Assembly: GCA_005786775.1 (NCBI GenBank)
Contig: SYDD01000148.1
Span: 1 to 6,504, forward strand
Length of the DNA stretch: 6,504 nucleotides
Direction: 5' to 3'
Source: Opitutaceae bacterium
Lineage (GTDB): Bacteria > Verrucomicrobiota > Verrucomicrobiia > Opitutales > Opitutaceae
Shown: piece after piece, positions 1 through 5,603 of the stretch
Layout of the letters: every line of letters starts with the position of its first letter
Position numbering within the stretch: the first letter of the stretch is position 1
Notes under the pieces: model-generated
What the model saw: only the letters and a program-made list of their open reading frames with translations
What the model was told of the DNA's origin: nothing
Databases searched by the model: none
Position numbers and translations under genes: made by a program

Positions 1-1
1 C

Positions 2-1021
2 CCCGGCTCCACGGTCACCTTCTCCGCGGCGGTCGCCGCCACCCCGGCCGCGACCTACTCTTGGTACGTCCGCGGCGGCGAGTTCTGCACCACCGACGGG
101 CCCGAGCTGACGCTAACGAATGTCGGCCCCGCGCACGCCGGGGACTGGGTGTGCGTCGCCACCAACGCCGCCGGGCGCACCGCGAGCGCCCCCGCCAGCC
201 TCACGCTCGACTTCGGGGCGCTGGTGAACCTCTCCGCCCGCGCCTCCGTCGGCACCGGGGCCAACGTCGTGATTCCCGGGATTACGGTGCGGGGCACCCG
301 CCCCAAGACGCTGCTCATCCGCGCCGCCGGCCCTGCCTTGGCGGCCTTCGGCCTCGGTGGCACGCTCGCGGATCCGGTGCTCTCGATCTTTGACGCCGCG
401 GGTGACCGGATCCTGTTCAACGACAATGCCGCCGCGTTCCCCGATCCCGCCGCGGTCGCCACCGCCTCCGCCCAGGCCGCCGCCTTCCCGCTCCCGGCCG
501 GTGGCCGCGATGCCGCGGTGCTGGTGACGCTCCCGCCCGGCGGTTACACCGTTCAAGTCTCCGGTAACGGTACCGGCGCCGCCGCCCAAGGCGTGGCGCT
601 GGTGGAGGTCTACGAGGCGGACGCCGAGCCCGGCGCCTTGGTGAACCTATCTTGCCGCGCCCGGGTCGGGACGGGCGGGGACGTCCTCATTGCCGGGTTC
701 GCGGTCGGGGGCACCGCGCCCAAGCGCCTGCTGCTGCGTGGGATCGGCCCGACGCTCGGCAGCCTCGGGGTCACTGGCGCGCTCGCCAATCCCCGCCTCG
801 CCGTGCTGCGTTCGGGGGCGTCGGAGGAATTGGCCGCGAATGACGACTGGGAGGCGGGGCTTGCGCCCGCGTTCGCCAGTGTCGGCGCCTTCGCGCTCAC
901 CCCGGGCAGCCGCGATGCCGCGCTGGTGGTGACGCTCCCGCCCGGAGCCTACACGGCCCAGGTCAGCGGCGTCGGCGCCTCCACCGGCATTGCGCTGGTC
1001 GAGGTCTACGAGTTGCCCTGA
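2..1021 (+). CDS. C-terminal part of an exported Ig-domain protein with tandem verrucomicrobial C-terminal repeats (5' truncated)
   Basis: This open frame enters from the left edge and ends with TGA at 1019-1021, so only the last 339 residues are visible and no start can be chosen. Residues 1-72 look like the end of an Ig-like (I-set) domain: a SWYV strand near residue 21, then LTLTNVGPAHAGDWVC and ATNAAG, the usual 'daGxYxCxAtNxaG' ending. Residues 74-205 and 213-337 are two copies of one repeat, each starting LVNLS and ending ALVEVYE, and the protein stops two residues later. From memory, such repeats close many large exported verrucomicrobial proteins; I infer a surface or secreted protein with adhesion, binding or polymer-related function. 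The signal peptide and any catalytic domain would lie upstream, outside the window. The GTG at 149 falls inside the Ig domain and is not a start. The next gene is convergent. Confidence is high for coding, moderate for location, and none for a specific function. Confidence 0.88.
   Translation, partial: PGSTVTFSAAVAATPAATYSWYVRGGEFCTTDGPELTLTNVGPAHAGDWVCVATNAAGRTASAPASLTLDFGALVNLSARASVGTGANVVIPGITVRGTRPKTLLIRAAGPALAAFGLGGTLADPVLSIFDAAGDRILFNDNAAAFPDPAAVATASAQAAAFPLPAGGRDAAVLVTLPPGGYTVQVSGNGTGAAAQGVALVEVYEADAEPGALVNLSCRARVGTGGDVLIAGFAVGGTAPKRLLLRGIGPTLGSLGVTGALANPRLAVLRSGASEELAANDDWEAGLAPAFASVGAFALTPGSRDAALVVTLPPGAYTAQVSGVGASTGIALVEVYELP
221..616 (+). repeat. Tandem protein repeat, copy 1 (132 residues)
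   Basis: First copy of the C-terminal repeat (residues 74-205 of the visible protein). It opens LVNLSARASVGTGANVVIPG, continues with a PKTLLIRAAGPALAAFG strand, and ends GRDAAVLVTLPPGGYTVQVSG and VALVEVYE. Alternating short hydrophobic strands with Gly/Pro turns suggest an all-beta sandwich. Where copy 2 has the segment NDDW, this copy has NDNA, so it is slightly diverged. A seven-residue linker (ADAEPGA) joins it to copy 2. Confidence 0.85.
638..1012 (+). repeat. Tandem protein repeat, copy 2 (125 residues)
   Basis: Second copy (residues 213-337), opening LVNLSCRARVGTGGDVLIAG, with PKRLLLRGIGPTLGSLG, NDDW, SRDAALVVTLPPGAYTAQVS and the closing IALVEVYE. It aligns to copy 1 along its whole length and is a few residues shorter. 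It forms the extreme C-terminus, a position at which a sorting or anchoring role is possible, but nothing here proves that. A single cysteine (LSCRA) distinguishes it from copy 1. Confidence 0.85.
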
Positions 1022-1072
1022 GGGGGAGAGCCGCAAAAAGCGCAAAGGATCGCAGCCGCGGTCGGAGCCGTG

Positions 1073-1094
1073 CGTGGCGTCCCTAGACGCCGCG
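1073..1094 (+). terminator. Left-arm hairpin downstream of the Ig-repeat gene
   Basis: GGCGTC (1076-1081), loop CCTA (1082-1085), GACGCC (1086-1091), extended outward by a T-G wobble and two G-C pairs to a 9-bp stem when read on the + strand. It lies about 50 bases after the stop of the Ig-repeat gene. No T-run follows, so it is not a canonical intrinsic terminator. It could still stop or protect the transcript end, or simply be the core of the repeat. Confidence 0.4.
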
Positions 1095-1134
1095 GGGCGG
1101 GGTTACGGGAGCCGGCCAAGACAGGGCTCGAACC

Positions 1135-1197
1135 GAGGGCTTCCGACCGCGCAGCCGTGCGGGCCTGAATCAGTAAGGGCAATCGCTGGGAGCCCTC
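1135..1197. repeat. Central stem of the inverted-repeat element
   Basis: Bases 1135-1145 (GAGGGCTTCCG) can pair with 1187-1197 (TGGGAGCCCTC) as an 11-bp stem. The outer seven pairs are Watson-Crick, and there are two G-T wobbles. It encloses 41 bases. Just outside its left foot, the - strand reads GGTTCGAGCC (1126-1135), which resembles a tRNA T-arm. The enclosed sequence does not give a complete cloverleaf. Confidence 0.5.
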
Positions 1198-1224
1198 CGG
1201 TCCGAGCGCTCGCCGCCAAGCGTC

Positions 1225-1246
1225 CGCGGCGTCTATGGACGCCACG
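1225..1246 (-). terminator. Right-arm hairpin downstream of the methyltransferase gene
   Basis: Inverted counterpart of the left-arm hairpin: GGCGTC (1228-1233), loop TATG (1234-1237), GACGCC (1238-1243). Read on the - strand, the direction of the methyltransferase transcript, the outer pairs again include the tolerated G-U wobble and give a 9-bp stem. Read on the + strand that pair becomes a C-A mismatch. It lies about 80 bases past the methyltransferase stop and has no T-run. Confidence 0.4.
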
Positions 1247-1323
1247 CTCAGTCAGGTCCGCGCCGAGCGGCCCTTGTGCCTTTTGCGGCTATCCCGCTCC
1301 TCTGGCCCGGTTCCCCGCGCCGC

Positions 1324-2619
1324 TCAGGCCTTCCGCAGCAGAAACGCGCCCCCGCCGTCGTGGCCGGCCACCCAGGGCTGGCTCACCACGGACCTCTCCA
1401 GGCTGAACGGCCCGCCCGCCTTCCCGGCCAGGAAGGCGCGCACGACGTGCTCGTTCTCCTCGGCGTCGATGCTGCAGGTCGAGTAGACGAGCCGCCCGCC
1501 CGGCCGCACCAGTCGCGCCGCCGCGTGCAGGAGCGAGAGCTGCTGGGCCGGGTGCTTCCGGAAATCCCCCGGCTGGAGGCGCCACTTCACGTCCACCCGG
1601 TGCCGCATCACGCCGGTATTGGAACAGGGCACATCCAGCAGCACGCCGTCGTAGGACTCGGGCAACCGGTGCTCCCGCAGCACCAGCGCCGGCTGCCCCA
1701 GCAGGTCCGCCTGGACCAAGGCCACGTCCACGCCGCGGGTCCGCGAGAGGTTTTCCTTGAGCCGCTCGAGCCGCGTGCCGGGCTGGTCTAGGGCGACCAG
1801 CCGTCCGGCGGTCATCTGGTCCGCGATGAGCAGGCTCTTGCCGCCTGGAGCCGCGCAGAGATCGAGCAGCGTCTCGCCCGTTTGCGGGGCCAGGAGCTCG
1901 ACGGGCAAACGGGTGGACGGATCCTGCAGGTAAAGCTGGCCCGCCGCCAGCAGCGGCTCGACCTCGGCCCAGTGCCCCGAAGGCACGCGCAGGAAGCCGG
2001 GCCACGTCGTCGGTTGGAGAAACGGCGGGGGCTCCCCCGGACCCCGCCAGCGCCCGTGCACCGGCGCCGGGGTCTGGTTCCATTCCAGCAGCGAGCGGGT
2101 CGCGGCCGGGCCGAACTGCGCCTGCCAGGCCTGCACCAGCCAGACCGGGTGGGAAAAATATTCCGCGAGCACCGCCGCGCTGGCGTCCGCCGGGGGTGCG
2201 GGCTGCGCCAGCGGTTCCGCCAGGCGCCGGACGACCGCGTTGACCATCCGGGCCTCCGCCTGGCTCGCCAGGCCCTTGGTCCGCTCCACCGCGTGGTGCA
2301 CGATCCGCGGGATGCGCCCCGGATCGGCCTCCGCCGCGGCCGCGGCTTCCAGCAGCTCCAGTCCCGCCAGCAGCAGCACCGCGCGCACCTCGTGCCGCGG
2401 CGCGTGGGCCACCAGCCGCCCCAGCGCCGCCTCGAGGCGGCCGTGGTGCCGGATCACCCCCAGCACCCGGTGCTGGCACTGCGCCCGCGCCGGGCCGGTC
2501 AGCTCCCGCGGCAATGTCTCCAGCAGCAGGTCGATGCGTTCCCCGCGGGCGATCCAGCGGGTCAGGAGCAGGGCGGCGGAGGTCCAGGCGTCGGGCGGCA
2601 GGGCGGATTGGGTCGGCAT
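1324..2619 (-). CDS. rsmB: 16S rRNA m5C methyltransferase, RsmB/Sun family
   Basis: Predicted to methylate a cytosine of 16S rRNA (C967 in E. coli numbering) at carbon 5 using S-adenosylmethionine, in the cytoplasm. The first ~140 residues are a helical NusB-like RNA-binding domain (RHHGRLEAALGRL, AVLLLAGLELLE, IVHHAVERTK, MVNAVVRRL). The catalytic domain follows, with motif I DLCAAPGGKS at 253-262 (SAM loop), motif IV DVPCSNTGVMRHRVDVKW with Cys332, and motif VI YSTCSIDAEENE with Cys382. In this family the TC cysteine is the nucleophile and the PC cysteine helps release the product; both are present. The 431-residue length is close to E. coli RsmB. I chose the ATG at 2617-2619: GGAAAG lies 8 bases upstream, and the in-frame TTG at 2685 adds 22 residues with no family match. 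Other RsmB/NOP specificities are possible but the NusB-like domain favours RsmB. It is divergent from the greA-like gene. Confidence 0.93.
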   Translation of the reverse strand: MPTQSALPPDAWTSAALLLTRWIARGERIDLLLETLPRELTGPARAQCQHRVLGVIRHHGRLEAALGRLVAHAPRHEVRAVLLLAGLELLEAAAAAEADPGRIPRIVHHAVERTKGLASQAEARMVNAVVRRLAEPLAQPAPPADASAAVLAEYFSHPVWLVQAWQAQFGPAATRSLLEWNQTPAPVHGRWRGPGEPPPFLQPTTWPGFLRVPSGHWAEVEPLLAAGQLYLQDPSTRLPVELLAPQTGETLLDLCAAPGGKSLLIADQMTAGRLVALDQPGTRLERLKENLSRTRGVDVALVQADLLGQPALVLREHRLPESYDGVLLDVPCSNTGVMRHRVDVKWRLQPGDFRKHPAQQLSLLHAAARLVRPGGRLVYSTCSIDAEENEHVVRAFLAGKAGGPFSLERSVVSQPWVAGHDGGGAFLLRKA

Positions 2620-2716
2620 TAGGGCGTCTTTCCGGGACGCACAGGGCGACACTCGGTTTGACAAGGCGGATAAAGGTCCGCTCAACTCTCCCGTTCAGGT
2701 CATCAGTCACGCAACC
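2620..2716. promoter_or_regulatory. Divergent promoter region between rsmB and the greA-like gene
   Basis: These 97 bases separate two start codons on opposite strands, so both promoters should lie here or slightly inside the genes. On the + strand a perfect TTGACA occurs at 2658-2663. The sequence 17-18 bases further (around 2681-2687) is only a weak match to TATAAT, so sigma-70 use is uncertain. The - strand has a ribosome-binding-like GGAAAG (2628-2633) ahead of rsmB. The + strand gene has no strong Shine-Dalgarno; the nearest AGG is about 17 bases ahead of its ATG. No operator palindrome stands out. Confidence 0.45.
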
Positions 2717-4555
2717 ATGAATTCCGAAGCCGTTTCCGCGCTCCTCGCCAAAATGCCGGCCCTCAAGCCGGCCAAATCGAAACTCGAGGCGATGGTGCCG
2801 GGCGCGTACGTGGTCCACCGGAGCTGGGGCTTCGGCCAGATCCGCTCCTACGACGAGTCCGCCCAGCGGCTCACCATCGACTTCAAGGGCAAGGCGGGCC
2901 ACGCGATGGACCCCGTCTTCTGCGTCTCCACGATGGAGGTGCTCCACCCCCGCCATCTGCTGGTGCGCCGCGAGACTGAGGCCGCCCGCATCAACGAGCT
3001 GATCGCCAATGAGCCGGCCCAGTTGGTGGTCGAGGCGCTTCAAGCTTACCCGAACCAAGCTGCCACCGCCATCGAGCTCGAGATCGTCCTCGCCCAGGTT
3101 CTCGGCGAGGAGAAGTTCAAGAAGTGGTGGGCCGCCGCCCGGAAGCAGATCGCCCAAGACGCTCGCCTCTCCGTTCCTGCCAAGAAGACCGAGTGTTATA
3201 TCGTGCGCGAGACGCCGGTCTCCGCCGAAGATGGGATCCGCGAACAGTTCACGAGCACGCGCTCCGCTCGCCGCCGCATCCTCCTCGCCGAGGAGCTGAT
3301 GGCCGCTGTCGACGGCAAGGCCAGCCCCGGCGATCTCGGAGCCATTCTCGATGGCCTCGCCGATTCCGTCCGGGACTCGAACCAGCTCGACGCCGCGGAA
3401 CGCCTCTACGGGGCCGCCGTGCGCGACGACCTCGCCAAGCTCCTCGGCCGCTCCGAGGCCTTCGAGCCGGCTCAAGCCACCCTCATTGCCAACACCCGCG
3501 ACCTGCCCGGCATCGCCGAGAAGATCCCGGTCCACTTCCAGGCCCGCTTCCTGCGGCTGATCCGCGACACGCACCCGATCGAGGCGCGCGACGTGCTCTT
3601 CCAGCTGCTCAAGACCTCCCAGGGCAAGTTCACCACCGAGTGCATCAATTTCCTCATCGAGGAAGGCCACGCCGACCACCTCGCCGAGACGCTCCGCCGC
3701 TGGCAGACGGAGCAGAACCTCCGCGCCCCGGTGCTCCTCTGGATCGTGAAGAATCGCGCCTCGAAAAAGTTCGCCAAGCTGCTCCACGACCTGATCACCC
3801 CGCGGCTGCTGAGCGCCATTTTCTTCGCCATCGATTACGAGGCCCTGCAGGCCGCCAGCGCCCGCCGGATTCCGCTGGCGGATATTCTCTCCGAGGACAC
3901 CGACCTGATCCCGGACCTGCTCTCCACCGCCGACCCGGAGACGGCCCGCGACCTCGCCAATACCCTGATGCTCAACCAGGGCTTCGAGGAACTCACCAAA
4001 AAGTCGCTGCTCGCCCGCTTCATTAAGATCTTCCCCAAGATCCAGTCGCTCGTGGCCGCCGACGCCGAGGGCAAGGACGAGCAGCTGATCGTGTCCCGCG
4101 CCAGCTACGACCGGAAGCGCGAGGAGTACGAGCAGATCGTCTCCAAGAAGATCCCCGAGAACTCCAAGGCGATCGCCGCCGCCCGCGAGCACGGCGACCT
4201 CCGCGAGAACTCCGAGTTCAAGATGGCCAAGCAGGACCAGTCCGTCCTGATGGCCCAGAAGGCCCAGCTCGAACGCGACCTCGCCCGCGCCCGCGTCACC
4301 GACTTCAAGGACGCCACGACCGACCAGGCCAGCGTTGGCACGGTGGTCGAGGTGCGGAAGGTGGCCGACGGCTCGACCACCACGTTCACCATCCTCGGGG
4401 CCTGGGACGGCGATCCCGCCCGCCACATCATCTCCTACAAGACGGCCTTCGGCGCCGCCCTCCTCGGCCGCAAGCCGGGCGACGTGGTCAAGGTGAAGAC
4501 GGCCGGCGTGGACGAGGAGTTCACGATCCTCGGGATCTCCCGCTACGTGGCCTGA
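2717..4555 (+). CDS. greA: GreA-family transcription elongation factor with ~455-residue N-terminal extension
   Basis: Residues ~457-612 are a complete GreA/GreB factor, which enters the RNA polymerase secondary channel and stimulates transcript cleavage in backtracked complexes. The coiled coil carries the tip GDLRENSEF at 493-501, with Asp494 and Glu497 matching the acidic pair of E. coli GreA (Asp41, Glu44). The FKBP-like C-domain (541-612) shows TFTILG, AALLGRKPGDVVKVKTAG and FTILGI. Ordinary GreA is about 158 residues; this protein is 612. Residues ~27-85 resemble a small beta-barrel (VPGAYVVHRSWGFGQI, then LTIDF), perhaps Tudor/CarD-like. Residues ~90-455 are mainly helical, without a motif I recognise. 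Chlamydial GreA is also about 700 residues, so I infer a lineage-typical architecture. I chose the ATG at 2717 because the upstream part of the open frame is antisense to rsmB. The fusion is continuous with no frameshift. Confidence is very high for GreA and low for the N-terminal function. Confidence 0.92.
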   Translation: MNSEAVSALLAKMPALKPAKSKLEAMVPGAYVVHRSWGFGQIRSYDESAQRLTIDFKGKAGHAMDPVFCVSTMEVLHPRHLLVRRETEAARINELIANEPAQLVVEALQAYPNQAATAIELEIVLAQVLGEEKFKKWWAAARKQIAQDARLSVPAKKTECYIVRETPVSAEDGIREQFTSTRSARRRILLAEELMAAVDGKASPGDLGAILDGLADSVRDSNQLDAAERLYGAAVRDDLAKLLGRSEAFEPAQATLIANTRDLPGIAEKIPVHFQARFLRLIRDTHPIEARDVLFQLLKTSQGKFTTECINFLIEEGHADHLAETLRRWQTEQNLRAPVLLWIVKNRASKKFAKLLHDLITPRLLSAIFFAIDYEALQAASARRIPLADILSEDTDLIPDLLSTADPETARDLANTLMLNQGFEELTKKSLLARFIKIFPKIQSLVAADAEGKDEQLIVSRASYDRKREEYEQIVSKKIPENSKAIAAAREHGDLRENSEFKMAKQDQSVLMAQKAQLERDLARARVTDFKDATTDQASVGTVVEVRKVADGSTTTFTILGAWDGDPARHIISYKTAFGAALLGRKPGDVVKVKTAGVDEEFTILGISRYVA

Positions 4556-4577
4556 GCCGGCGGCGCCCCGCGCCGGC
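4556..4577 (+). terminator. GC-rich hairpin directly after the greA-like stop codon
   Basis: GCCGGCG (4556-4562) and CGCCGGC (4571-4577) form a perfect 7-bp stem with an 8-base loop. It begins at the first base after the TGA. Only TTCCC follows instead of a T-run, so it is a hairpin without the U-tract of a textbook intrinsic terminator. Its position right at the gene end makes a 3'-end role likely. Confidence 0.5.
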
Positions 4578-4591
4578 TTCCCGCGGATCGC

Positions 4592-4618
4592 GCCCGGCCC
4601 CGTTCACGGGTGCCGGGC
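4592..4618. terminator. Second strong hairpin in the convergent gap, possibly bidirectional
   Basis: GCCCGGC (4592-4598) pairs with GCCGGGC (4612-4618), and CCCG (4599-4602) with CGGG (4607-4610). This gives an 11-bp stem with one bulged T at 4611 and a TTCA loop. It lies about 40 bases past the stop of the greA-like gene on one side and about 40 bases past the glycosyltransferase stop on the other. It has no flanking T-run on either strand. Confidence 0.5.
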
Positions 4619-4658
4619 AGGGGGGCTCGCGTATTGTCGGAGTCTCCCGCCGCGGCGT

Positions 4659-5591
4659 TCAGTCCCGGAAACCCTCCGCCCGCTCGACGATAAACTTCGG
4701 GCGCGCGCGCACTTCCTCGTAAATGCGCCCGATGTACTCGCCCAAGATCCCGACGCTGATTAGCTGGATGCCCCCGAGGAACGAGATGAGGATCACCAGA
4801 GTCGGGTTGCCCCAAGCGATGGGCCAGTCCATCAGCTTGTAGAATAGGTAGATCCCCATCAGCAAAAACGCCCCGCCCGAGACGAGGAAGCCCAGCCACG
4901 TGCTGAGGGTCAGCGCGTAGGTGGAAAAGCAGAAGATGCCGTTGAAACCGATGCGCAGGGAGCCCAGGAAGCGGTTGTAGTTAGTCTCGCCGGCGAAGCG
5001 CGCCGGGCGGTCGAACGGAATCAGCGCCTGCTTGAATCCGACCACCGCCACCATCCCGCGCAGGAACCCGTGGGTCTCCTTGAGACGTGTCACCTCGGCC
5101 ACGACTCGCCGCGACATCAGCCGGAAATCCCCGGTGTTGGGCGGGATGCGCACATCGGCAATTTTGTTGATCACCTTGTAGCCGGTCGCCGCCACGAGGC
5201 GCTTCACCCAAGGCTCGCCGGTGCGCTGGCGCCGCTGCGGCAGCACCACGTCGTAGCCCTCCTGCCACTTCGTCACCATCTCGCCCAGCAGCTCCGGCGG
5301 ATCCTGGAGGTCCACGTCCATTACCACCACGGCCTCGCCGCACGAGTACTGCAGGCCCGCGAGGGTCGCCATCGGCTGACCGAAGCGCCGCGAAAACCGC
5401 AGCAGCTTGATCCGTGGATCCTCCGCGCGCGCCGCGAGGATGACCTCCTCGGTGCGGTCCGGCGAGGGATCAAGGGCGAAGATCACCTCGTAGTCGTCGG
5501 TGATGGCGCCGAGGATCGGACGCACGCGCCGCAGGAACTCCGGGACATTCTTCTCTTCCCGGTACACCGGGACGACGAGGCTGAGGAGCAT
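4659..5591 (-). CDS. Polyprenyl-phosphate glycosyltransferase, GT2 family, GtrB/DPM1-like
   Basis: Probably transfers a sugar from a nucleotide donor to a polyprenyl phosphate at the inner face of the cytoplasmic membrane, supplying a lipid-linked sugar for surface glycans. The GT-A domain starts at once (LSLVVPVYREEKNVPEFL). The metal-binding motif MDVDLQDPPE has Asp92 and Asp94; GQPMATLAGLQYS precedes it, and NTGDFRLMSRRVV and FLRGMVAVVGFKQ follow, all typical of the GtrB/YfdH/DPM1-like group. Two hydrophobic segments near residues 226-250 and 263-285 fit the usual two-helix membrane anchor, and the tail IGRIYEEVRARPKFIVE is also characteristic. The 310-residue length is usual. The ATG at 5589-5591 follows the upstream glycosyltransferase stop by 12 bp, so they are likely co-transcribed. 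I see no strong Shine-Dalgarno, which fits translational coupling. The exact sugar cannot be read from the sequence, and no GtrA-type flippase is present in the window. Confidence 0.92.
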   Translation of the reverse strand: MLLSLVVPVYREEKNVPEFLRRVRPILGAITDDYEVIFALDPSPDRTEEVILAARAEDPRIKLLRFSRRFGQPMATLAGLQYSCGEAVVVMDVDLQDPPELLGEMVTKWQEGYDVVLPQRRQRTGEPWVKRLVAATGYKVINKIADVRIPPNTGDFRLMSRRVVAEVTRLKETHGFLRGMVAVVGFKQALIPFDRPARFAGETNYNRFLGSLRIGFNGIFCFSTYALTLSTWLGFLVSGGAFLLMGIYLFYKLMDWPIAWGNPTLVILISFLGGIQLISVGILGEYIGRIYEEVRARPKFIVERAEGFRD

Positions 5592-5603
5592 TTCAGGAAT
5601 GGG

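Larger units (their letters stand above)
1029..1290. repeat. 262-bp inverted-repeat element (REP/MITE-like) in the convergent gap
   Basis: The arms are 1029-1095 and 1224-1290, in opposite orientation. The outermost 10 bases match perfectly (AGCCGCAAAA at 1029-1038, TTTTGCGGCT at 1281-1290), and 17 of the outer 20 match. After 23 poorly conserved bases, a 24-base block (1072-1095 against the complement of 1224-1247) matches at 23 of 24 positions, at exactly the same distance from each end. Each conserved block holds a GGCGTC/GACGCC hairpin. The 128-bp centre (1096-1223) has its own stem. I see no clear target-site duplication and no coding potential. It could be a REP doublet, a non-autonomous mobile element, or a bidirectional 3'-end or terminator structure; the sequence alone does not decide. 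Confidence 0.75.
1022..1323. other. Convergent intergenic region without a gene
   Basis: This 302-bp gap lies between the stop of the Ig-repeat gene and the stop of the methyltransferase gene on the other strand. Open frames cross it, but they are only extensions of GC-rich shadow frames, with no recognisable domain and no plausible start site. Almost the whole gap is taken up by the inverted-repeat element at 1029-1290, described separately. No transposase fragment and no complete tRNA was found. Confidence 0.8.

Noticed and set aside
1110..1200. A functional tRNA gene on the - strand
   Set aside because: Only the T-arm core is recognisable. The T-stem pairs poorly, and no acceptor stem partner or convincing anticodon arm could be found, so it is reported only as a tRNA-like motif.
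1029..1290. An integron attC site or CRISPR repeat unit
   Set aside because: There is no RYYYAAC/GTTRRRY core pair at the expected places, and no series of direct repeats with spacers; there are just two inverted arms.
990..1406. A 138-codon + strand open frame covering the convergent gap
   Set aside because: It starts inside the Ig-repeat gene, runs through the inverted-repeat element and ends inside rsmB on the other strand. It has no domain and no start signal.
2240..2716. Possible 159-residue N-terminal extension of the greA-like gene
   Set aside because: It lies antisense to the conserved N-terminal domain of rsmB and across the intergenic gap. It is Ser/Arg/Ala-rich without domain character, and the ATG at 2717 begins recognisable sequence.
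3124..4026. A 300-codon + strand frame inside the greA-like gene
   Set aside because: It is extremely Arg/Pro-rich and fully contained in a gene with an intact reading frame; it is a shadow frame.
1289..4426. A 1045-codon open frame on the - strand spanning rsmB, the intergenic gap and the greA-like gene
   Set aside because: It is out of frame with rsmB and antisense to the greA-like gene, both of which have clear domains. Its translation is Gly/Ala/Arg/Leu-rich low-complexity sequence without a domain. Long stop-free shadow frames are expected at this GC content.
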